Positions 6,285 to 10,549 of a stretch of 10,549 nt of DNA are shown here, one piece after another (position 1 is the stretch's first letter; every line of letters begins with the position of its first letter). The stretch is from NCBI GenBank assembly GCA_003157315.1, contig PMJE01000191.1, positions 2,310-12,858 of the forward strand, given 5' to 3'. Origin of the DNA: Myxococcales bacterium. Lineage in GTDB: Bacteria; Myxococcota; Polyangia; Fen-1088. The translations under genes were made by a program, and so were the position numbers. A model generated the notes under the pieces. That model was not told the origin of the DNA. It did no database searches and saw only the letters and a list, made by a program, of their open reading frames with translations.

Positions 6285-8174
6285 ATGCTGATCCTGACGC
6301 TGGCCGAGAAAGGTGGAGACTCCAAGGATCTCAGCTTTGACAAAACTGAGATCCGCGTGGGAAGGGTCCGGGACAACGACATCGTGCTGCCCAAGGGCAA
6401 CGTGTCCAAACACCATTGTCGCCTGCTGCTTCAGAATGGCCAGCTCGTAGTCGAAGACCTGGGCAGCACCAACGGAACCTATGTGAACGGCCGCAAGATC
6501 GCCGAGACCACGTCGATCGGCAGCACGGACAAGGTCTTTGTTGGCGATTTCGTCATTCGCATCGCCAGCGGAGCTCGCGCAGCCGAGTCGCCAATAAGCC
6601 TCACGCCGCCGCCCTATTCACCCTCGGCGCCTGAAGCCGGCTCGCTCAGCTCCGCCCTGCCTCGGCGGCCCCCTCCGCCTCCACCGCGACCCGCAGCCCC
6701 ACACGGCGTCGATGAGGGTTCCGGGCCCCTGCCCGCGCGCGGGTTTTCGCCCCACGCTCCACCGCCGCCGCCGCCACCGCCACCCCCCAGACGAGAAAGC
6801 AAGGTCATACCGGTTGCGGCGGCTGAGGCTCCCCTAGCGCCTCCGCTGCCTACGGAAATCAGTTTGGACGACGAAGATGACCTGGCCAGCCCTGCACCGC
6901 GGCTTAACCTCCCCCCGCTCAGGCCCCCAGTTCCCATCCCGACGCCTTCGCCGGACGAACCCATGACCAATCCCCGGGGCACGCCTTTGCCCCAACTGCT
7001 GCATGAGGCAGAGCGACCCACGCTGGCCCCGCCGCCTGCGCCGGTATCCCCGGTTGCCCCTCCCCCGCCCGTCCATCCCCCGGTCGGCGGGCATCGCATG
7101 CAGGAGCCGGTTGTGCCCCCGGCCGCCCCTGCCCCGTCTGTCCCTCCTCCAGCGCCGGTGCAGTCGAGTGCGGACCACCCGCCCTGGTTAGCGCGCTTGC
7201 TGGGCAGCGAGGGCGCAACCGCTGTGTTTTTTGACGGAACACAGTCGACAGAAGTTGAACGCAACGGCCATCGAGAAGCGGCCACCGTCGCGCCCGCCGA
7301 TTTGGCGGCGCTGCCGGAGCATCTGCGCAGGCTGGCTTCCAAGGGCGTGCCGCGACCAGAGCCCGATGCGCCGGTCATCGACGCAACCCTGGCCGATGGC
7401 ACACGCATCACGGCCCTCTTCCCGCCCCTTTGTGACCGTCTGCACGCCTGTATCCGACGGCCGAATGTCGGCCGCAAGACCCTGGAAGAGCTGGTGGCCG
7501 AAGGGAGCCTTTCGCCTGAGATGCAGCAAGTCCTCGAAGCATGCGTAGGCACTCGGCAGAATCTGCTTGTCGTGGGCGACCGCCCCGCTTGCGACCTGGT
7601 CCTGGGCACCTTGGCCTGGTCGCTCGATCGAGTGGCACGCGTGGTGGTTTTGGCCGAGACCGTCAGCCCGCCGGCCAGCGCGGCCGCCTGGCTGAAGCTG
7701 GCGGTCGCTGCCAGCAATCCTAACCTGGTGGCCGCCGCGGTGGCGCTCCGACCTGACTATGTCGTCGCGGACGCGGCGGCCTCGCTACTCCTGGGCGATC
7801 TGCTGCGAGAATGCGCCCGGGGGCAAGACGGCGCCCTCGCCGCGCTAATCGCCCGCTCGGCAAACGATGCCCTCTACCAACTGCGGGTGATGGGCGCGGC
7901 CCGTGGGCCGTCCTCTACGCCGAATGACCTGCTCGGATCCAGTCTCGACGTGCTGGTCCATGCCGTCACTCAGACTGACGGGAGCGTCCGGGTCATGGAG
8001 ATCGCAGAACCCACTTTGGGCTCCGCTGGTGAGCTGCGCGCCGAGACCCTCTTGGCCTGGCAAAGCAAAGGCAGGGGCAAGGGTCGCTTCATCGCCACTC
8101 GCACCCCATCACGCCTGGCTGGCAAGTTGGAGGCCGGAGGGGTAAGCGTGTCAGATGTTGTGTTGCAACGCTAG
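6285..8174 (+). CDS. FHA domain protein with degenerate CpaF/TadA-like secretion ATPase domain
   Basis: 629 residues from ATG 6285. Residues 1-95 form an FHA domain, which binds phosphothreonine peptides; all key residues are present (G26-R27, S41-x-x-H44, N63-G64, N68-G69). Residues about 107-300 are a Pro/Ala-rich linker with Pro runs near 129-134 and 159-168 and an acidic patch (DDEDD, 195-199). Residues about 340-575 follow the order of CpaF/TadA (VirB11-like) ATPases: DATLADGTRITALFPPL (366-382), C-I-R-R-P (389-393), TLEELVAEGSLSPEMQQVLEACV (399-421), LRPDYVVAD (488-496), GQDGALAALIARSANDAL (513-530) and RVMEIAEP (569-576). The P-loop is replaced by GDRPACD (431-437) with no GKT. The Walker B/Glu box (usually VGEVRG) reads ADAAAS, and both family histidines are Q514 and I522. 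It is therefore probably a cytoplasmic pseudo-ATPase adaptor reading Thr phosphorylation, perhaps for a Tad/Flp-type pilus or secretion machine. The comparison with CpaF is from memory. Confidence 0.9.
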   Translation: MLILTLAEKGGDSKDLSFDKTEIRVGRVRDNDIVLPKGNVSKHHCRLLLQNGQLVVEDLGSTNGTYVNGRKIAETTSIGSTDKVFVGDFVIRIASGARAAESPISLTPPPYSPSAPEAGSLSSALPRRPPPPPPRPAAPHGVDEGSGPLPARGFSPHAPPPPPPPPPPRRESKVIPVAAAEAPLAPPLPTEISLDDEDDLASPAPRLNLPPLRPPVPIPTPSPDEPMTNPRGTPLPQLLHEAERPTLAPPPAPVSPVAPPPPVHPPVGGHRMQEPVVPPAAPAPSVPPPAPVQSSADHPPWLARLLGSEGATAVFFDGTQSTEVERNGHREAATVAPADLAALPEHLRRLASKGVPRPEPDAPVIDATLADGTRITALFPPLCDRLHACIRRPNVGRKTLEELVAEGSLSPEMQQVLEACVGTRQNLLVVGDRPACDLVLGTLAWSLDRVARVVVLAETVSPPASAAAWLKLAVAASNPNLVAAAVALRPDYVVADAAASLLLGDLLRECARGQDGALAALIARSANDALYQLRVMGAARGPSSTPNDLLGSSLDVLVHAVTQTDGSVRVMEIAEPTLGSAGELRAETLLAWQSKGRGKGRFIATRTPSRLAGKLEAGGVSVSDVVLQR

Positions 8175-8225
8175 GCGCGTGGGGAGCCAGAGTGCGGATC
8201 GGCCAGCGCGCCCGTGAACGGTAAG

Positions 8226-8256
8226 GTGAGCGACTAGCGTATCGCGGGCCGCTCAC
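8226..8256 (+). terminator. Possible stem-loop after the FHA gene
   Basis: GTGAGCG (8226-8232) and CGCTCAC (8250-8256) are perfect inverted repeats with a 17-base loop, about 50 bases after the FHA stop. No T-run follows, so termination here is a weak guess. The right arm overlaps the first copy of the 16-bp direct repeat. Confidence 0.3.
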
Positions 8257-8310
8257 GCGCACGCTTTCCGCCTTCCGCGCACCCCACACGATCTCGCTCA
8301 CGCCCACGCT
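8250..8310. repeat. Pair of 16-bp direct repeats upstream of pit
   Basis: CGCTCACGCGCACGCT (8250-8265) and CGCTCACGCCCACGCT (8295-8310) match at 15 of 16 bases, with starts 45 bp apart. They lie about 175-235 bp upstream of the pit start. Two near-identical sites in a noncoding region could be binding sites for a regulator of pit, though chance similarity in GC-rich DNA is possible. Confidence 0.35.
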
Positions 8311-8329
8311 CTCGCGAGCAGCGACCCGC

Positions 8330-8351
8330 GGGCCGGCCCTTCGGGCGGTCC
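8330..8351 (+). terminator. GC-rich hairpin with TTC triloop
   Basis: GGGCC-(G)-GCCC, loop TTC, then GGGC-GGTCC form about nine pairs (one G-U) around a single bulged G. It is the strongest hairpin in this gap. Only a weak T-containing tail follows (CGGAATTT), so it may be a terminator for the FHA transcript or a leader structure of the pit mRNA. Confidence 0.3.
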
Positions 8352-8485
8352 GGAATTTCCCGACATGCTATGGCCAGGACTGCCGTGTTCATGATACATG
8401 GACGCGACACAAGGCACGCTGGAGCTGGGCCGATGACAGCCGACTGCCGCGACACAACCTCTGCGCCCTTGTTGTCAGTGCCCAC

Positions 8486-9517
8486 ATGAGCGCCCTGAAT
8501 CTCAACCAAATCATCCTGATTGTCGTGGTGGTGGCCGCTGCCCTGGCCTTCGACTTCATCAACGGATTTCACGACGCAGCCAACTCCATCGCAACCGTCG
8601 TTTCGACTCGCGTGCTGACGCCATTCCGCGCAGTGCTGTGGGCGGCATTCTTCAATGTCATTGCCTTCGCACTCTTCAAGCTCCACGTGGCAGGCACCAT
8701 CGGCAAGGGGATCATCGACCCTGGCGTGGTCGACGTCGCCGTGATCATTGGCGCCCTGGGCGGAGCCATCACCTGGAACCTGCTCACCTGGTGGTGGGGC
8801 CTGCCGTCCAGTTCGTCCCACGCCCTGGTGGGCGGCCTGATCGGCGCGGGCGTGTCGAAGGCCGGGCTCGGCATCCTGGGCTGGCAGAAGATCGGAAGTA
8901 CGGCTGCTTTCATCTTGCTGTCGCCCATGATCGGCTATCTTGCCTCGTCGATACTCGCGGTCAGCGCCTCTTGGCTCTTTCGCAACGTCACGCCCGGGCG
9001 CGTGGACAGGTGGTTCAGGCGCCTGCAGCTCGTGTCCTCGGCCATGCTCAGCGTCAACCACGGTGGCAACGACGCACAGAAGACCATGGGAATCATCGCC
9101 GTGCTGCTCTACTCGCAGGGCCTGTTGGGCGAGGAATTCCACACTGCTGGTCACATTCCAACCTGGATCGTCTTTTCGTGCTACTTGGCCATGGGTCTTG
9201 GCACCATGGCGGGTGGCTGGCGCATCGTGAAGACCATGGGCATGCGGCTGACCAAATTGCGTCCATTTACCGGATTCTGCGCTGAAGCCGGCGGCTCGCT
9301 GGCCATCTTCATTGCGACGTCCATGGGAATTCCCGTGTCGACTACGCACACCATCACCGGTTCCATCGTTGGCGTGGGCTCCGTGTCCAACCCAGGCCGC
9401 GTCCGCTGGGGAGTGGCCAGCCGTATCTTGTGGGCCTGGATCTTCACCATTCCGGCATCAGCCGCCATGGCCGCTGCGACCTACTTTCTGGCCCGCGCCC
9501 TGGGCGTCGCTAGATAG
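8486..9517 (+). CDS. pit: Inorganic phosphate transporter, PiT family
   Basis: 343 residues from ATG 8486; the family's first helix begins a few residues in, so no longer start is needed. It imports inorganic phosphate, often with metal ions, using an ion gradient, in the inner membrane. The internal duplication of the family (TC 2.A.20) is plain: first half FDFINGFHDAANSIAT (22-37), second half NHGGNDAQKTMG (191-202). Each half also has a re-entrant-type loop, LPSSSSHALVGGLIGAG (106-122) and GIPVSTTHTITGSIVGVG (281-298). About ten hydrophobic segments are visible. The length matches the short bacterial Pit proteins (about 330-350), which lack the large cytoplasmic insert of E. coli PitA. No Shine-Dalgarno is obvious; a short hairpin (8454-8475) precedes the start. 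No phoU-like gene is next to it: the downstream neighbour converges 3 bases after the stop. Confidence 0.95.
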   Translation: MSALNLNQIILIVVVVAAALAFDFINGFHDAANSIATVVSTRVLTPFRAVLWAAFFNVIAFALFKLHVAGTIGKGIIDPGVVDVAVIIGALGGAITWNLLTWWWGLPSSSSHALVGGLIGAGVSKAGLGILGWQKIGSTAAFILLSPMIGYLASSILAVSASWLFRNVTPGRVDRWFRRLQLVSSAMLSVNHGGNDAQKTMGIIAVLLYSQGLLGEEFHTAGHIPTWIVFSCYLAMGLGTMAGGWRIVKTMGMRLTKLRPFTGFCAEAGGSLAIFIATSMGIPVSTTHTITGSIVGVGSVSNPGRVRWGVASRILWAWIFTIPASAAMAAATYFLARALGVAR

Positions 9518-9520
9518 ACT

Positions 9521-10549
9521 TCACGGCAATGCCACTTCGCCGGCGGCCACGAAAGGGCCCCCGGTGTCGCGCCCGCGCAGCACTGCCGCCAGCTTCCTGG
9601 CCCCGGCAGGCACATCCACCACTAGCTCAGCGCCGGGCGCGAGTGTCGCGGCAACTTCGCGCAGCTCACGCCGATGCCCGCTCCCGTCTTCGGCGAACAA
9701 GCGCACGGTTCCGCCCTGCTTGACATCACCGCCCAGGCGAACCGTGACCCTGGCTTGTGCGACCGTCATCTCAAGGGTTGCGCGCAGTAGGTGATCGAGC
9801 AACCCGGCCGCATAGCCGGCGATTTCGGGCAGGAGCGCACGCGCCATGTCCGCATAGACGGCGTCATCGAGGAGGAAGCGCACCTGCGTCCCGTTGTTTT
9901 CGTAGGCGAGCACGCGATGGCCTTCCACGGCCAGATAGCGGCGGTGTTGCGCCGGCCTGAGCGTCAGTGAAGACACCGTTGGCGAGGAATAGGCAAGCGA
10001 TTCGCGCGCCCGGCGAACCACGTCGTCGACCCTGGTGTCCCGGTCGATCGAAACATCGCCAGGAATCGTGCCCTCGGAGAAGAAGCGACGCTGGGTGCGA
10101 TTCGCAAGTCCCTTGCCATCGGCGGAAGCGAAAAAGCTGGTCACGTCCGGGCGAGACACCGGCCCGGCAGCCGGGGGAAGCCCGGTGCGGCCGTAGTGCT
10201 CTGCCACGAATTGCTCGTAGGACGAACCATCGTCCCCCTGCAGGAAGGCAACCCGGAAGTCGTCGCGCACGTAGGCCGGCTGCCCGGCATCCTCGAGCAC
10301 CGCCATCACCCCGCCCAACGCCAACAAGGCCCGCACCAGGGCCAATTCGCGCGCGCGTGGCTCAGCCAAGCTTGCCGCACGCTCCCAGTTGTCGAAGAAG
10401 ACGGGAAAGCCCAAATCGTTGCTGGGTGACCCAATCCAGTCGAGGGCGGACTTGCCGTCCAGGGTGAAAGCCGTGCCCGTGGCCAGCCCACGCACGCTGG
10501 TGCCGCCGTCGAAAAGCAGGCGCAGGCTGTGGGCGACACCTGACAACCC
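9521..10549 (-). CDS. 3' part of an unknown protein with a degenerate phospholipase C-like helical motif
   Basis: The frame is open to the right edge of the window, so the 342 residues seen are the C-terminal part. A TTG at 10546 is not a believable start. Visible residues 77-97 read A-L-G-G-V-M-A-V-L-E-D-A-G-Q-P-A-Y-V-R-D-D, followed by S-S-Y-E-Q-F at 109-114. This resembles the pattern L-G-x-x-L-H-x-L-Q-D-x-x-x-P-A-H-x-R-x-D ... Y-E seen in zinc-dependent phospholipase C / S1-P1 nuclease-like helical proteins, but both histidines are replaced (A83, Y93). The middle (about 150-250) has no motif I know. The last 80 or so residues are strand-rich ('VTVRLGGDVKQGGTVRLFAED', then 'AELVVDVPAGARKLAAVLRG') and look like a beta-sandwich domain. 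A secreted enzyme-like or surface protein is possible, but no signal peptide can be seen here. Family call is tentative. Confidence 0.7.
   Translation of the reverse strand, partial: GLSGVAHSLRLLFDGGTSVRGLATGTAFTLDGKSALDWIGSPSNDLGFPVFFDNWERAASLAEPRARELALVRALLALGGVMAVLEDAGQPAYVRDDFRVAFLQGDDGSSYEQFVAEHYGRTGLPPAAGPVSRPDVTSFFASADGKGLANRTQRRFFSEGTIPGDVSIDRDTRVDDVVRRARESLAYSSPTVSSLTLRPAQHRRYLAVEGHRVLAYENNGTQVRFLLDDAVYADMARALLPEIAGYAAGLLDHLLRATLEMTVAQARVTVRLGGDVKQGGTVRLFAEDGSGHRRELREVAATLAPGAELVVDVPAGARKLAAVLRGRDTGGPFVAAGEVALP

Larger units (their letters stand above)
8175..8485. other. 311-bp noncoding region between the FHA gene and pit
   Basis: No convincing gene on either strand; the long minus-strand frame through here also covers pit antisense. 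It holds a possible hairpin with 7-bp arms at 8226-8256, a 16-bp direct repeat at 8250-8265 and 8295-8310, a stable GC hairpin with triloop TTC at 8330-8351, and a short hairpin ACAAC/GTTGT (8454-8475) just ahead of pit. The pit promoter must lie here, but I see no clear sigma-70 boxes. No PhoB-type box was recognised. Confidence 0.5.

Noticed and set aside
6141..6416. Longer N-terminus for the small secreted protein
   Set aside because: It would overlap the FHA coding region on the other strand, and a GGAGG site correctly placed before ATG 6140 plus a signal peptide from there fit better.
6614..7717. 367-residue minus-strand frame opposite the FHA gene
   Set aside because: A Gly/Ser-rich shadow of the proline-rich linker; the + strand frame carries an unmistakable FHA domain.
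8234..9349. 371-residue minus-strand open frame through the pit region
   Set aside because: It lies antisense to a clear PiT transporter with both duplicated family motifs. Its translation is rich in His, Arg, Gly and Asp without domains, typical of a shadow frame in GC-rich DNA.

Overview
The window is GC-rich, uses GTG starts in several places, and codes densely on both strands. It holds several predicted lipoproteins or secreted proteins, long proline-rich linkers, and an FHA domain joined to a CpaF-like domain. Together these suggest a deltaproteobacterial or Myxococcota-type genome, most like the Polyangia. This is inference from protein style; there is no rRNA or other marker gene. I found no tRNA, rRNA, CRISPR array, transposase or integrase.

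Layout from left to right. (1) Bases 1-129 are the 3' end of an unrecognised + strand gene. (2) Bases 176-1243 (+) encode a secreted, proline-rich protein with two C-terminal membrane segments. (3) Bases 1242-1400 are a 159-bp imperfect palindrome. It fills the whole gap between two converging genes and touches both of their stop codons, so it may be a MITE/REP-like repeat, a bidirectional terminator, or both. (4) Bases 6140 down to 1400 (-) form a run of five genes: a small secreted protein, a lipoprotein with a C-terminal glutaredoxin-like domain, TyrA (prephenate dehydrogenase), a lipoprotein of unknown function, and AroA (class II EPSP synthase). The last three overlap by 4 bp at both junctions, so an envelope lipoprotein is translationally coupled between two enzymes of aromatic amino acid synthesis. 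(5) A 144-bp gap at 6141-6284 separates that run from a divergent + strand gene. (6) Bases 6285-8174 (+) encode an N-terminal FHA domain, a proline-rich linker of about 195 residues, and a CpaF/TadA-like secretion ATPase domain that has lost its nucleotide-binding and catalytic residues, so it looks like a pseudo-ATPase. (7) Bases 8175-8485 are noncoding, with hairpins and a 16-bp direct repeat. (8) Bases 8486-9517 (+) encode a PiT-family phosphate transporter. (9) Bases 9521-10549 (-) are the 3' part of a gene running off the window. It carries a motif like that of zinc-dependent phospholipase C / helical hydrolase families, with the expected histidines replaced.

The ordinary metabolic content is aromatic amino acid synthesis (tyrA, aroA) and phosphate uptake (pit). 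The most unusual items are the FHA/pseudo-CpaF fusion, the palindrome bounded by two stop codons, and the lipoprotein gene wedged between tyrA and aroA.
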